A stretch of 64,000 bases of DNA from Finegoldia magna (GCF_003182075.1 NZ_QGTH01000001.1:1-64000), one strand, 5' to 3'. Shown: positions 11,860 to 21,405, counted from the stretch's first letter. Translations and numbers: made by a program. Notes: a model not told the origin generated them from the sequence alone.

Positions 11860-12543
11860 ATGAATTACTCAGTATTAGTAGTAGAAGATGATGAAAGTAT
11901 TTTAGATTTAATAGAGATATATCTAGAAAATGAAAATTATATTATAAAAAAGGCAACATGTTCAGAGGAAGCAATTAGATATATTAAGGAAGAAGAATTT
12001 GATTTAGCGATTTTAGATATTATGTTACCTGATAAAGATGGATATTATTTATGCAAAAAGATTAGAGAGTCTTTTAATTATCCAATTATTATGCTTACAT
12101 CAAAAGATGATGAGTCAAGTAAAATTAAGGGCTTAACCTTTGGAGCGGATGATTATGTAACTAAACCATTTTTACCTGGAGAGTTAGTTGCTAGAGTAAA
12201 GGCTCAATTAAGAAGATACAATAATTATAATTTAAAAACTAAAGAAGGTACAGGAAATATTTTAACTTATCAAAATGTGGATTTAAATATCAAATCAAGA
12301 GAAGTTTTAGTTGATGGACAGGAAATTGATTTAACTCCTATTGAATTTATTATTTTAAAATCATTACTAGAGAAAAAATCTGAAGTACTAGGATCCGAAG
12401 ATTTATTCTATAAAATATATCCGGATGAATATTATATAAAAAACAATACTATTTCAGTTCATATTAGACATATTAGGGAAAAGTTAGGAGTGCAAAACAA
12501 TATAATAACAACTGTATGGGGAGTTGGGTATAAAATTGGATAA
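11860..12543 (+). CDS. OmpR/VanR-type response regulator
   Basis: 227 residues, the usual length for the family. The N-terminal receiver domain has the acidic pair D10/D11, phosphorylatable D53 (LAILDIMLPD), the conserved threonine in MLTSKD and the lysine in TKPF. The C-terminal half is a winged-helix DNA-binding domain (DLTPIEFIILKSLL...ISVHIRHIREKL...VWGVGYKI). GGAGG precedes the ATG. It overlaps the histidine kinase gene by 20 bases, so the two form one transcription unit ending at the terminator at 13588. The likely role is control of the adjoining ABC transporter/RiPP genes in response to a peptide or envelope signal, as for VanR, LanR and BceR types. This is inferred from context. Confidence 0.92.
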   Translation: MNYSVLVVEDDESILDLIEIYLENENYIIKKATCSEEAIRYIKEEEFDLAILDIMLPDKDGYYLCKKIRESFNYPIIMLTSKDDESSKIKGLTFGADDYVTKPFLPGELVARVKAQLRRYNNYNLKTKEGTGNILTYQNVDLNIKSREVLVDGQEIDLTPIEFIILKSLLEKKSEVLGSEDLFYKIYPDEYYIKNNTISVHIRHIREKLGVQNNIITTVWGVGYKIG

Positions 12544-13582
12544 AGATCAATATTTTAAAGATATACTAAAAAAAATAGTAATAAAAATTATGGTATTTTT
12601 ATTTATTCTAATGAGTTGTATGCTTGCAATAGATAGCAATATTTTTAGATTTAATAATGAAATACACGAATTTTTTGTTAATAGATTGGATCTGATTTTT
12701 TTTGTTATTTTATTATTGGGGATATTAATTATTATAATAAAAGAATTTTCAAAATTAGAGAAAGATTATATTGACTTATGCAAAAAAATAGACGATTTGG
12801 ATGAGAATATTGTTAGTTTCCCGACTCATTATAAAACTTTAGAAGATTCCATAAATAGATTAAAATTTAAACAAAAAGAGATAGAATATACGCTTAAAAA
12901 AAGAGAAAATGAAGATAATGATTTAATCACCTACTTAGCACATGACTTAAGAACTCCTTTGACATCTATCATTGGATATTTATCAATGCTCGATGAAATG
13001 AAAGACTTGCCTAATAAGCAAAGAGAGAAATATATTAGACAATTATTAGAAACAGCATTAGGATTAGAAGATCTTATAAACCAATTTTTTGAAATTGCTA
13101 GATTAAATAATGGTGAATTTAGTATTCATAAAGAAAAAATTGATTTAGAATATTTTTTAATACAATTAAGAGATGAGCTTTATCCTATGATGAAAGAGAA
13201 TAATCATAAGATAAATATCTCAAGTGAAGGCTCAATATTTGTAAATGTCGATCCAAATAAAATGAAAAGAGCCTTAGAGAATATTTTAAAAAATGCAATC
13301 TTATATTCTTATGCAAATACAGAGATAAAAGTTAAAATATATCAAACGTATAAGTGTGTAATATTAAAAATTATTAACAAGGCCGATACACTAGAAGAAG
13401 CGCAGATAAGAAATATGTTTAACAAATTTACTAGATTAAATCTAGCAAGAAATTCAAAAAAAGTGGGATCTGGCTTAGGTTTACCTATCGCAAAAGAAAT
13501 TATTGAATTACATGAGGGTAAGATAGAGGTAGAAAGTTCTAATAATGAAGTTATTGTCATTGTAAGATTAAAAAATAAATGA
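12524..13582 (+). CDS. VanS-like membrane sensor histidine kinase
   Basis: 352 residues from a TTG overlapping the regulator. Two transmembrane segments (about 20-37 and 57-73) flank a short outside loop of about 20 residues, so the sensor is small and probably senses within or at the membrane. A coiled helical linker leads to the H-box HDLRTPLTSIIGYL with phospho-acceptor H140, then the N-box (LENILKNAILYS) and a G-box (GSGLGLPIAKEI). The classical DxGxG loop is replaced by a short NKADT segment, as in several VanS-type kinases. It pairs with the upstream regulator. No resistance ligase genes accompany it, so the VanS resemblance is structural only. Confidence 0.9.
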   Translation: MGIKLDKDQYFKDILKKIVIKIMVFLFILMSCMLAIDSNIFRFNNEIHEFFVNRLDLIFFVILLLGILIIIIKEFSKLEKDYIDLCKKIDDLDENIVSFPTHYKTLEDSINRLKFKQKEIEYTLKKRENEDNDLITYLAHDLRTPLTSIIGYLSMLDEMKDLPNKQREKYIRQLLETALGLEDLINQFFEIARLNNGEFSIHKEKIDLEYFLIQLRDELYPMMKENNHKINISSEGSIFVNVDPNKMKRALENILKNAILYSYANTEIKVKIYQTYKCVILKIINKADTLEEAQIRNMFNKFTRLNLARNSKKVGSGLGLPIAKEIIELHEGKIEVESSNNEVIVIVRLKNK

Positions 13583-13587
13583 GGATT

Positions 13588-13632
13588 ACACCTTAATTAT
13601 GTATAAAACTACATAATTAAGGTGTTTTTTTA
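13588..13632 (+). terminator. Intrinsic terminator after the two-component system
   Basis: The arm ACACCTTAATTATGTA pairs perfectly with TACATAATTAAGGTGT across a loop of about 6 bases and is followed by a long T-rich tail. It separates the regulator/kinase unit from the ABC genes. Confidence 0.9.
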
Positions 13633-13801
13633 TTTTTTAAAAATTAATGAAATCTTAAGAATTAATCAATAGAATATTAAAACACTTTTTTATTGTATCA
13701 ATTAAAATAAAATCATAGAGGAGTAAAATTTTTATCACTAACATGAAGATGTATTTTTTACTTTTTAATAAGGAAGCATAAAAGATAAGGGAGGTAGTTT
13801 A

Positions 13802-14689
13802 GTGGAATTAGAGATTAAAAACGTAAGTAAGAAATTTAAAGATAAATTAGCGGTTGATAATGCATCAGCTACGTTATGTCCAGGTGTTTGGGGACTCTTA
13901 GGTGCAAATGGTGCTGGGAAAACAACTTTAATAAAAATGATCACTGGAATTAGCACACCGAGTCAAGGCGAAATTTTATATAATGGGGAAAGAATCAACA
14001 AATTAGGAGAAGAATATAGGAATTTGTTAGGGTTTTTACCTCAAGAATTTATTTGTGCTCCAGAGTTTACTGTAAATTCATTTTTACAATATGTAGCTGC
14101 TTTAAAAGGTATAGACAAGAGCAAAACAGAAGAAATGATTGATAAACTCCTAGAAGTATTAAACTTATCTGATGTCAAGTACAAAAAAGTAGTAAAGCTT
14201 TCAGGAGGAATGAGAAGGAGAGTAGGAATATGTCAAGCTATTTTAAATGATCCTAAAATATTAATTTTAGATGAACCAACAGCAGGACTTGATCCTGGTG
14301 AGAGAATAAAATTAAGAAATTTTATCACGGAAATATCAAAAAATAAAATAGTTTTGCTTTCGACTCATATAGTCTCTGATATTGAATATATATCAACATC
14401 AAATTTAATTATGAAAGATGGTAAATTTGTATATTCTGGAACAACTGATGAACTGATATCTAAAATTAAGAATAAGGTATACGAAGCATCTATATCAAAT
14501 AGAGAATATGCAGAAAAAGAAACACAATTGAATGTTGTTAATGTAAAACAACAAGATGATGGAAACGTACTCATTAGATACATATCAGATAAAGATGATG
14601 TTTTAAATAATTCTAAATTAACAAAAGCTCATCTAGAAGACTTCTATTTATGGGTCTTTCCAGAAGATAGAAGTTTTAAGGTGAATTAA
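13802..14689 (+). CDS. ABC transporter ATP-binding subunit (bacteriocin/antibiotic export or immunity type)
   Basis: 295 residues from a GTG start with GGGAGG upstream. Walker A is GANGAGKTT, the signature is LSGGMRRR, Walker B is ILILDEPTAGLDPG, and the switch histidine is in STH. Length and layout fit BcrA/LanF-like ATPases that energise type-2 ABC permeases. The next gene starts two bases after its stop and encodes such a permease, with a second, paralogous permease further down. It likely moves a peptide or protects the envelope from one; the substrate is unknown. Confidence 0.9.
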   Translation: MELEIKNVSKKFKDKLAVDNASATLCPGVWGLLGANGAGKTTLIKMITGISTPSQGEILYNGERINKLGEEYRNLLGFLPQEFICAPEFTVNSFLQYVAALKGIDKSKTEEMIDKLLEVLNLSDVKYKKVVKLSGGMRRRVGICQAILNDPKILILDEPTAGLDPGERIKLRNFITEISKNKIVLLSTHIVSDIEYISTSNLIMKDGKFVYSGTTDELISKIKNKVYEASISNREYAEKETQLNVVNVKQQDDGNVLIRYISDKDDVLNNSKLTKAHLEDFYLWVFPEDRSFKVN

Positions 14690-14690
14690 A

Positions 14691-15971
14691 ATGAAAATTT
14701 ACTTAAATGAGATAAAGAGGATTTTATCAATAAGATCAAATCAAATTATAATATTGTTTTCATTACTACTTGCTATATTGCTTTCCATAGCTCCAATTAA
14801 TTTTACAAAAATTACCTATGGAGAAGGAGATCAAGTAAAAAATTTAAAAGGAAAAGAAGCAATAGAATATATTAAAAAAGCTAAAGAGCCTTATTCAGGA
14901 AAGATAACAGAAGATTTAATTTATAATGGCACAAAAAAATATAGAGAAATACTAAGAGAATATAATGTTACTGATAGGTCTGAATTAAAACCTGAAATTA
15001 ATACAAAGAAGCTTATGCCTATAGAACATATAAGTAAGAAAGTAAATGAAGTATTCACTGATTCTCAAAGTAATAACCTTCCTCCAGTTTTAAGCATAGA
15101 TATCAATGATACCAAATATTTTTACAATAAAGTATTTGATTATCTAAATAAAGTAATTGAAAATGAATATCCTAATAAAGCTCAGAATCAAATTATAGAA
15201 AAATCTGAAAAAGCACTGAGTAAAATAAAGACTCCATATGAATATTATGGATATTATAGTACAGATGCAAATGATTATAGAGGATTTTATAATACGATAA
15301 TAATAATTTTAATGGTTGTAGTAGCAGCTCCAATATTCTCGTCAGATAGTGAGAATGATTTAGATTATATATTTAAAACAACTAAATATGGCAGAAGAAA
15401 GTTTGCCATCTATAAAATCCTAGCAATACTTACGATTTCGGTATTAACTTTGCTCTTAGGAAACTTCATACAAGGCTCTATATTAGACTATGCTTTTGGA
15501 ACAGAGTATAAAAAGACTTCTGTTCAGATGATGTTTAGTGCTTTAAGTTTGCATAATTGGAACTTTGGACAGTTTAATAAATATATGCTTATTTGTAATA
15601 GTATCATATTGATTTCAACCATTCTTGCTACACTAATTATTTCTGTACTAAGTAAAAGGAAAGCAGAGTCAATAACGAAGTCAATAATATTATCAATGTT
15701 TCCAACGATTATTTCTCCTATAGCTATGATTAGTGCTATAAACTATGTTTTCCCATCTTCAGGAATAGGACTACTCAATTCATTACAAAATCAAATAGCT
15801 GATTTTAATTTTGTAAATGTTTTTGGAAATTGGATGAGTTCATCAAGTCTTATAATGATATCAGCTGTAATATATATTATTATTTTACCAAGTTTAGTAG
15901 TAATGATGTATTCAAAAATTGGAGGTAATTATGGACTTAATAACCCTAGAAAAAGAAAAGTTAGAAAATAA
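14691..15971 (+). CDS. Type-2 ABC permease with large extracytoplasmic loop
   Basis: 426 residues. One N-terminal membrane segment (about 18-36) is followed by roughly 165 hydrophilic residues and then a block of about five membrane segments from residue 203 onward, the layout of ABC-2 permeases. It is clearly paralogous to the permease at 17183: similar starts (IYLNEIKR/IYLQELKR), a shared acidic loop, and shared DLDYIFKTTKYGRRKF / YLDSIFRTTRNGRNKY segments. It probably pairs with the ATPase encoded just upstream. Its 3' end overlaps the start of the radical-SAM gene. Confidence 0.82.
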   Translation: MKIYLNEIKRILSIRSNQIIILFSLLLAILLSIAPINFTKITYGEGDQVKNLKGKEAIEYIKKAKEPYSGKITEDLIYNGTKKYREILREYNVTDRSELKPEINTKKLMPIEHISKKVNEVFTDSQSNNLPPVLSIDINDTKYFYNKVFDYLNKVIENEYPNKAQNQIIEKSEKALSKIKTPYEYYGYYSTDANDYRGFYNTIIIILMVVVAAPIFSSDSENDLDYIFKTTKYGRRKFAIYKILAILTISVLTLLLGNFIQGSILDYAFGTEYKKTSVQMMFSALSLHNWNFGQFNKYMLICNSIILISTILATLIISVLSKRKAESITKSIILSMFPTIISPIAMISAINYVFPSSGIGLLNSLQNQIADFNFVNVFGNWMSSSSLIMISAVIYIIILPSLVVMMYSKIGGNYGLNNPRKRKVRK

Positions 15972-17013
15972 GTACAAAGAGTTATGTAAGGAAGAATATC
16001 CAGGGAGATTAGGCAAAACATTTAAAACAAAATATAATTTTTACTATTATGATAGTGGTACTGGTAAAGTAGCACAAATAAATAAAAATGTGTATAAAGT
16101 CTTAACTAAATTTTTAGAGAGCGAAAATTTCTTGGATTTTATAAAACTTGATATGTCTGAACAAGAATTTTGTGAGGCTATAAGTGAAATAAAAGATGCG
16201 ATTAATAAAGAAAGTATACTCTCAGCAACTAAATTTAATTGTTTGACTGGAAAAACTTATGAACAAATTGATGAGATAATAGATAATAAGATACAAAATG
16301 TTACCTTAGAGGTTACAGAGAAATGTAATTTAAGATGTAAATATTGCATCTATAATGAATCTCATCCTGAATACAGAGCTTTTGGTCATAAGAATATGGA
16401 CTGGGAAGTAGCAAAAAAAGCTGTTGATTTTTTAAAAGCTCATTCACAAAATTCTGATGAACGTCATATTGGATTTTATGGTGGAGAACCATTAATAAAC
16501 TATGATCTTATAAAGAAAACAACAGATTATGCGAATAAGTTATTTGATAAAATGACTTATTCTATGACAACAAATGCTACTTTAATGAATGAAGAAATTG
16601 CTGATTATATTATGAAGAATAAATTCAATGTTATAGTAAGTTTAGATGGATATAAAGAACTTCATAATAAAAATAGATTGTTTGTTACTGGAGAGGGAAG
16701 TTTTGAAAAAACTATTAATGGATTAAAAATTTTATTGAGATCAGCAGAAAAATATAATAATAAAGAAAACATCACCTTAAACATGGTAATCGAAGGACCT
16801 GATTATGAGGATAAGTATGATAAGATACAAGTTTATTTAAATGAATGCGATTGGTTGCCTAAGAATATAAACATATTAACATCTTCCATAGATTATGGAC
16901 CAAATGAAAGCATATATACAAGACCACAATCTTATGAAGAAAGAATGATTTTAAAAGATTATTATGATCCAATTTTATCGTGGGATGAAAAAAATAAAAT
17001 AAGGAGAATATAG
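15931..17013 (+). CDS. Radical-SAM peptide maturase, C-terminally truncated
   Basis: The ATG at 15931 follows a GGAGG site and is preferred to a TTG at 15919. The product has about 360 residues. The N-terminal ~100 residues (YYYDSGTGKVAQINKNVYKVL) resemble the peptide-recognition region of RiPP maturases. The [4Fe-4S] motif is CNLRCKYC, followed by GFYGGEPL and SLDG, typical of SPASM-family radical-SAM enzymes such as Cys-rich or thioether-forming maturases. The frame stops right after the barrel, at IRRI, so the Cys-rich SPASM domain expected over the next ~100 residues is missing. I found no continuation in other frames. It may be inactive or may work with an unseen partner. No precursor peptide was found nearby. 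Confidence 0.8.
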   Translation: MDLITLEKEKLENKYKELCKEEYPGRLGKTFKTKYNFYYYDSGTGKVAQINKNVYKVLTKFLESENFLDFIKLDMSEQEFCEAISEIKDAINKESILSATKFNCLTGKTYEQIDEIIDNKIQNVTLEVTEKCNLRCKYCIYNESHPEYRAFGHKNMDWEVAKKAVDFLKAHSQNSDERHIGFYGGEPLINYDLIKKTTDYANKLFDKMTYSMTTNATLMNEEIADYIMKNKFNVIVSLDGYKELHNKNRLFVTGEGSFEKTINGLKILLRSAEKYNNKENITLNMVIEGPDYEDKYDKIQVYLNECDWLPKNINILTSSIDYGPNESIYTRPQSYEERMILKDYYDPILSWDEKNKIRRI

Positions 17014-17071
17014 AACTGGTAACAGAGTTCGCGCTTTAAAAACTCTTAGAGCATCATATTAATGATGAATC

Positions 17072-17123
17072 ATAGAGGCTCACACTATATAGAAATTTTA
17101 GTCTATATTTTGTGGGCTTCTAT
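17072..17123 (+). repeat. 22-bp imperfect hairpin between truncated maturase and second permease
   Basis: The arms 17072-17093 and 17102-17123 pair over 22 positions with about 18 Watson-Crick pairs, two G-U pairs and two mismatches around an 8-base loop. No T-run follows. It could be a processing or stability element, or the scar of a small inverted-repeat element that removed the end of the maturase gene. Confidence 0.55.
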
Positions 17124-17182
17124 ATTAATTATAAATAATAAGACTAGTTTGCTTTGTCAAAGCTGTAGGGGAGGTATAGATT

Positions 17183-18412
17183 ATGAACATATATTTACAG
17201 GAACTAAAAAGATTTTTATCTAAAAAATCAGTAAGAGTTTTTTTGGTCGTGGGTTTATTTTTTACTTTTTTGATATCATTTATTACTTATAGAAGTGTAC
17301 AATATGATGATATAAGTTCTGGTGATACAATTACCTATTTTGGAAAAGAGGCTATAGATCATTTTAATGAGGATAATAAAGCCTCTGAAGGTTATTTGAC
17401 AGAAGAAAAAATAACTAAAGTAGTAAAATCTTATAAAGAAATATTAAATAATGAAAATGTAAACAGTAGAGAAAACTTATCAGAGGATGCTAAAAAAAAT
17501 ATATCGAAATTTGATCCTATATTAAGAGTAATAACATACCCATATACAATTACAACATCTGGAAGTTTACTTGATGTAAACGAACTTGATACAGAAAAAG
17601 ATTTAAATTTTTATCAAAGTTGTTATGATGCATTGGAAAGGGACATAAAACAGAAATATGACAATGACAAGATAACAGAATTTGCTCTAGAAAAATATAA
17701 AGAGGTAAATAAACCATTTTATTATGGAGGATATTTTAGTGAAGATATACTATTTTTCGTAAATATTTTTATAACGGTATTATCACTAATTTGTATATTG
17801 ATTTCATCACAATGCATTGTTGAAGATAAAGAAAATTACCTAGATTCAATTTTTAGAACAACTAGAAATGGAAGAAATAAATATATTTGCAGCAAGATAC
17901 TTGCCTTAGCAAGTATTATATCGCTTTATTTGATATTAAATATATCTATTTATTATGGAACTATTAAATATCTTTATACTAATGGTTTAGATTCATCTTT
18001 TCAAATGTTACTATTTAATCAACTGTCAATATCTAATTTAACTATAGGTAAAGTTATATTAAGTGTATTTTTGTTAAGTATATTATTTACTATTGCAAGT
18101 TCAATGATGTCAATATTTGTCGCTATAAATTCAAAAGTTTCTATGGTTTCATCAGCCATATCGAGTGTTTTATTTTTTATTCCATCATTATTGTATGGAA
18201 AAAAATTGTTTAAATCAATATTTTATTTTTTGCCGTCTTTGGGATTAGGTACTGCAGAAAATAGCTTAATTGAACAGTATCAAAAATTTGAATTTGTTAA
18301 GTTGCCAGGTAAAATTTTATGGATTCCAAAGTTTCTAGTAATAATGGCTTTAATTAATATTGCTCTGTATTTATTGCTAAGTATAAAATCATATAACAAA
18401 ATAGAGCAATAA
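17183..18412 (+). CDS. Type-2 ABC permease, paralogue of the permease at 14691
   Basis: 409 residues, GGGGAGG before the ATG. As in its paralogue, one N-terminal membrane segment (about 19-37) is followed by a hydrophilic loop and a C-terminal block of about five membrane helices. The YLDSIFRTTRNGRNKY segment on the inner side matches the paralogue. The two permeases may form a heterodimer with the ATPase at 13802. The truncated radical-SAM gene lies between them, which suggests that maturation, export and immunity belonged to one system. The substrate is unknown. Confidence 0.8.
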   Translation: MNIYLQELKRFLSKKSVRVFLVVGLFFTFLISFITYRSVQYDDISSGDTITYFGKEAIDHFNEDNKASEGYLTEEKITKVVKSYKEILNNENVNSRENLSEDAKKNISKFDPILRVITYPYTITTSGSLLDVNELDTEKDLNFYQSCYDALERDIKQKYDNDKITEFALEKYKEVNKPFYYGGYFSEDILFFVNIFITVLSLICILISSQCIVEDKENYLDSIFRTTRNGRNKYICSKILALASIISLYLILNISIYYGTIKYLYTNGLDSSFQMLLFNQLSISNLTIGKVILSVFLLSILFTIASSMMSIFVAINSKVSMVSSAISSVLFFIPSLLYGKKLFKSIFYFLPSLGLGTAENSLIEQYQKFEFVKLPGKILWIPKFLVIMALINIALYLLLSIKSYNKIEQ

Positions 18413-18442
18413 ATATTTTAATGGGAAGTAGAGGATAAATAT

Positions 18443-20218
18443 ATGGGTAAGGATAAAATAAATCATCTTGAATGTATAAAAATAGCATTCAAGATGATTT
18501 ATGAAGTAGATAAAAATTCTTTTGCGATTACTATAATATTGTCAATTGTAAGTGGTGTTTTTCCGTTTTTAGTTCTTAAATTAGGACAAACAATAATTAA
18601 TATAATTCAAATTCATTCCACTAGATTTGATAATATTATAATACTTATACTTATATATTTATCTTTACAATTTATATCTGTAATAGTAGATAATATTAAA
18701 AACTACTATTTACAAAGGTTAAGTAATGAAGTTACTTATTCTTCCATGAGGAAAGTAATGGGAAAATGTGCTGATTTGCCTTTAAAAAAACTTGAAGATA
18801 ATAAAACTTACGATATTTTGAACAGAATAGAGCAAGATGCTACATTAAAGCCATATGAAATATTGATGTCAGTTATTAATTTGCTTTTTAATTTAACGCA
18901 AACTATTATAGCTATGTATGTATTAATTAAATGGAATTATTTTTTGGTTATTCTTTTGTTTGCAGTTACCATAATATCAGTGTTTGGAGAAATAAGAATA
19001 GGTAAATTAGAATTTAATATAAGAAATAGAAGAAGTACTTTAGAGAGGAAAAGTTGGTATTATTCTTTTTTATTAACTCACGATATTGCTTTTAAGGAGA
19101 TAAAAACTTTTAGGTTAAAAAATTATTTTATTAGTAAATATAAAGAAATTACAGATACTATTATTAATCAAAATAATAGCATTGAAAAATTGAAAGCTTT
19201 ATTAATAATTGTTATAAATTTTTTTCAAGTTCTTATTAATTTATATATTTTTAAAGAACTTGCATTTAAAACGTATAATGGAGAATTTTTAATTGGAACT
19301 GCTATGGTGTACATAAGCACAATTGTTATATTTCAAGGTTCTCTTAATGAAACAGGAACCAGTGTATACAATATTATTAATTCAAATTTATATATAAATT
19401 TACTTAAAGAGTTTCTTGAATTTAAAACTGACGATTTAAAAGAAGAGACAAAAACTATACTAAGATCAATAAAAGACATTAATGTAATATCGTTATCTAA
19501 TATAAACTTTTCTTATGATGATAATAGTTTAGCTCTGCAAGACATTTCTTTAAAGATAAAAAAAGGAGAATCCATTGCAATAATTGGGGAAAATGGTTCA
19601 GGAAAAAGTACACTTCTAAAAATTTTAGCTGGATTGTATAGTCCAGATTCAGGTGTGTTTTTAATTAATGGGATGAAATTTGATGATATTGAAATAGAAT
19701 CTTATAGAACACAGATTAGTTCATTATTTCAAGATTATTTGAAATATGAGGGGACAATAAAAGAGAATATTATATTAGGGCAAATTGATAGAAATGAAGA
19801 CGACTTTTCGATTCTAACAGCATTAAATAGTGCTGATGCAAAATTTTTAAAAAATGATGGTAAATATAATATTAATAAAGTAGTAGGTAATTGGTTTGAA
19901 AATGGGCAGGAACTTTCAGGCGGACAATGGCAAAAAATTGCAATAGCACGAACTATGTATAGAAAATCAAGTCTATTGTTATTTGATGAGCCAAGCTCGT
20001 CATTAGACATAATTTCTGAAAAAATCATATTTGATAATATTTTAAATAATTTGAATGATAAGATTATTATATATATCACCCATAGGATAAGATGTGCGAT
20101 GAATTCTGATAGAATTATTGTGATGGATAATGGAAAAATAGTAGGTGATGGGAGTCACGATGATTTAATTGAAAACTGTAATAGATATAAGTTAATGTAT
20201 AATAAGGAATTTAAGTGA
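18443..20218 (+). CDS. Exporter-type ABC protein (membrane domain fused to ATPase)
   Basis: 591 residues. About five to six membrane segments fill residues 25-310. The nucleotide-binding domain follows, with Walker A GENGSGKST, signature LSGGQWQKIA, Walker B LLLFDEPSSSLD and the switch histidine in THR. There is no N-terminal C39 peptidase domain, so if it exports a RiPP, leader removal must occur elsewhere. It follows the second permease by 30 bases with its own ribosome site. Similar ABC proteins accompany lantibiotic and sactipeptide loci. The function is inferred from this neighbourhood. Confidence 0.87.
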   Translation: MGKDKINHLECIKIAFKMIYEVDKNSFAITIILSIVSGVFPFLVLKLGQTIINIIQIHSTRFDNIIILILIYLSLQFISVIVDNIKNYYLQRLSNEVTYSSMRKVMGKCADLPLKKLEDNKTYDILNRIEQDATLKPYEILMSVINLLFNLTQTIIAMYVLIKWNYFLVILLFAVTIISVFGEIRIGKLEFNIRNRRSTLERKSWYYSFLLTHDIAFKEIKTFRLKNYFISKYKEITDTIINQNNSIEKLKALLIIVINFFQVLINLYIFKELAFKTYNGEFLIGTAMVYISTIVIFQGSLNETGTSVYNIINSNLYINLLKEFLEFKTDDLKEETKTILRSIKDINVISLSNINFSYDDNSLALQDISLKIKKGESIAIIGENGSGKSTLLKILAGLYSPDSGVFLINGMKFDDIEIESYRTQISSLFQDYLKYEGTIKENIILGQIDRNEDDFSILTALNSADAKFLKNDGKYNINKVVGNWFENGQELSGGQWQKIAIARTMYRKSSLLLFDEPSSSLDIISEKIIFDNILNNLNDKIIIYITHRIRCAMNSDRIIVMDNGKIVGDGSHDDLIENCNRYKLMYNKEFK

Positions 20219-20245
20219 CTTTAATAGATTGAAGGGGAATTAATT

Positions 20246-20767
20246 ATGAAATTGAAAAATCAATATATTTCAGTTGGGATGAAAGTGCTAACTGTATACT
20301 ATATAATTTGGTTAATCTTTATTGTAGTATTTAAAATGACATTTTCAATCAATAATTTATTGATTGAGCGACAAATAAATTTACTACCATTTTATTATGA
20401 CAATACAGTTAATATTAAAGTTATTTTTGATGAGATGGTATCAAATATACTCATTTTTTTACCTTTGGGTATTATGATTAGATCTATTTTATTTCGTAAA
20501 AACAATTTAAAAAGTATTCTTTTTGTATTTTTCTTTAGTTTAGCTATAGAGTTTTTACAGTACGCATTGTCAATTGGAGTATTTGATATAACTGATATAA
20601 TTAATAATACATTAGGTGGTGTATTGGGCGTGGGAATATATAATTTAGCTTTAAAAAAATTTAAATCTAAGTTTAAAGTAGATAAATTTATTTTTTGGAT
20701 AGCTTTTATTAGTGCTATTTTTATAAGTTTAGTATTAATTGTTTTTTTAAAATATAATGGTATTTAA
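20246..20767 (+). CDS. VanZ-like membrane protein
   Basis: 173 residues with four to five membrane segments. The conserved VanZ pattern is present: LPLGIMIR, then AIEFLQY, then DITDIINNTLGGVLG (acidic and asparagine residues in the last membrane segments). VanZ homologues give low-level teicoplanin or lipopeptide tolerance in some species, and many are of unknown function. It is the last gene of the island and is followed by a terminator. No vanHAX-type genes are nearby, so glycopeptide resistance should not be inferred. Confidence 0.82.
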   Translation: MKLKNQYISVGMKVLTVYYIIWLIFIVVFKMTFSINNLLIERQINLLPFYYDNTVNIKVIFDEMVSNILIFLPLGIMIRSILFRKNNLKSILFVFFFSLAIEFLQYALSIGVFDITDIINNTLGGVLGVGIYNLALKKFKSKFKVDKFIFWIAFISAIFISLVLIVFLKYNGI

Positions 20768-20807
20768 AATTTTGATATTAACTAAATTATTAGTATCAAA
20801 ATTTTTT
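20766..20807 (+). terminator. Intrinsic terminator after the VanZ-like gene
   Basis: AAAATTTTGATA (20766-20777) pairs with TATCAAAATTTT (20794-20805), and more T follows. It closes the island operon just before the second intron relic. Confidence 0.8.
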
Positions 20808-20814
20808 GTATAAC

Positions 20815-21405
20815 GGGCAAGTTCCAATACTGGGGTGAAAGTTCCTAAATAGCGTAGTTGTCGACGAATTTCATAGCGATCCTGAAATTTCACATGGAGA
20901 TATGTGGAAGAGAGGAACGACATGACTTGACGAACAGGAATATGATATTAAGGTTGGTTTGATGTTTAGATGAAAGTATACTAACAGTAGCAAACAGTGT
21001 AGTGGCAAACAGAGTAATGGTTTTAGTAACCAAATGTATAGAAAAGAAGTTAGGATTAAAAGTAAATGCAACAAAATTCAAAGTTATTAAACCAACAAAG
21101 CTAAAATATTTAGGATTTGGATTCTGAAAAAGAAAAGAGAGTTAGAAGGCTAGGGAACACGAGAATTCATTATAAAAGTTTAAAAGAAAATTAAATGTCC
21201 CACTGTAGATGGAAAACAGTCCTAGGGGTTTGGCGACTATTATTAAGTTGTAACTAACATAACAGGATTGTACTATATAAACAAAGAAATCCTCAAAAAG
21301 AGAGGATTTTAAAGCTGTTTTGATTATTATTTGCATTGAACTACTTGTATGTCGAATGGCACGTACGATGGTGTGAGAGGGTTATATTTAGTCCTACTCG
21401 ATTTT
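20815..21405 (+). mobile_element. Group II intron relic, copy 2 (right boundary of cargo island)
   Basis: Bases 20815-21165 repeat copy 1 with only scattered differences, including the same fusion of domain I to the reverse-transcriptase remnant. In this copy the RT frame has more damage before the shared ANSVVANRVMVLVTKCIEKK segment. Unlike copy 1, it continues to an intron-like 3' end: GGCACGTACGATGGTGTGAGAGG (21359-21381) resembles domain V, and CCTACTCGAT (21393-21402) resembles a group II intron terminus. The element is not functional. A short hairpin (GTGGAAA/TTTCCAC, 21448-21463) lies between it and the convergent relaxase gene. Confidence 0.72.

Noticed and set aside
13743..13781. 12-codon ORF before the ABC ATPase as a RiPP precursor
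   Set aside because: It has no Cys, Ser or Thr core, is far shorter than known precursors and lies too far from the upstream GAGGAG site.
11860..20767. VanR/VanS/VanZ resemblance read as a glycopeptide resistance cluster
   Set aside because: No ligase, dehydrogenase or dipeptidase (VanA/H/X types) is present. The regulator and kinase are generic OmpR/VanS types, and VanZ-like proteins are common elsewhere.
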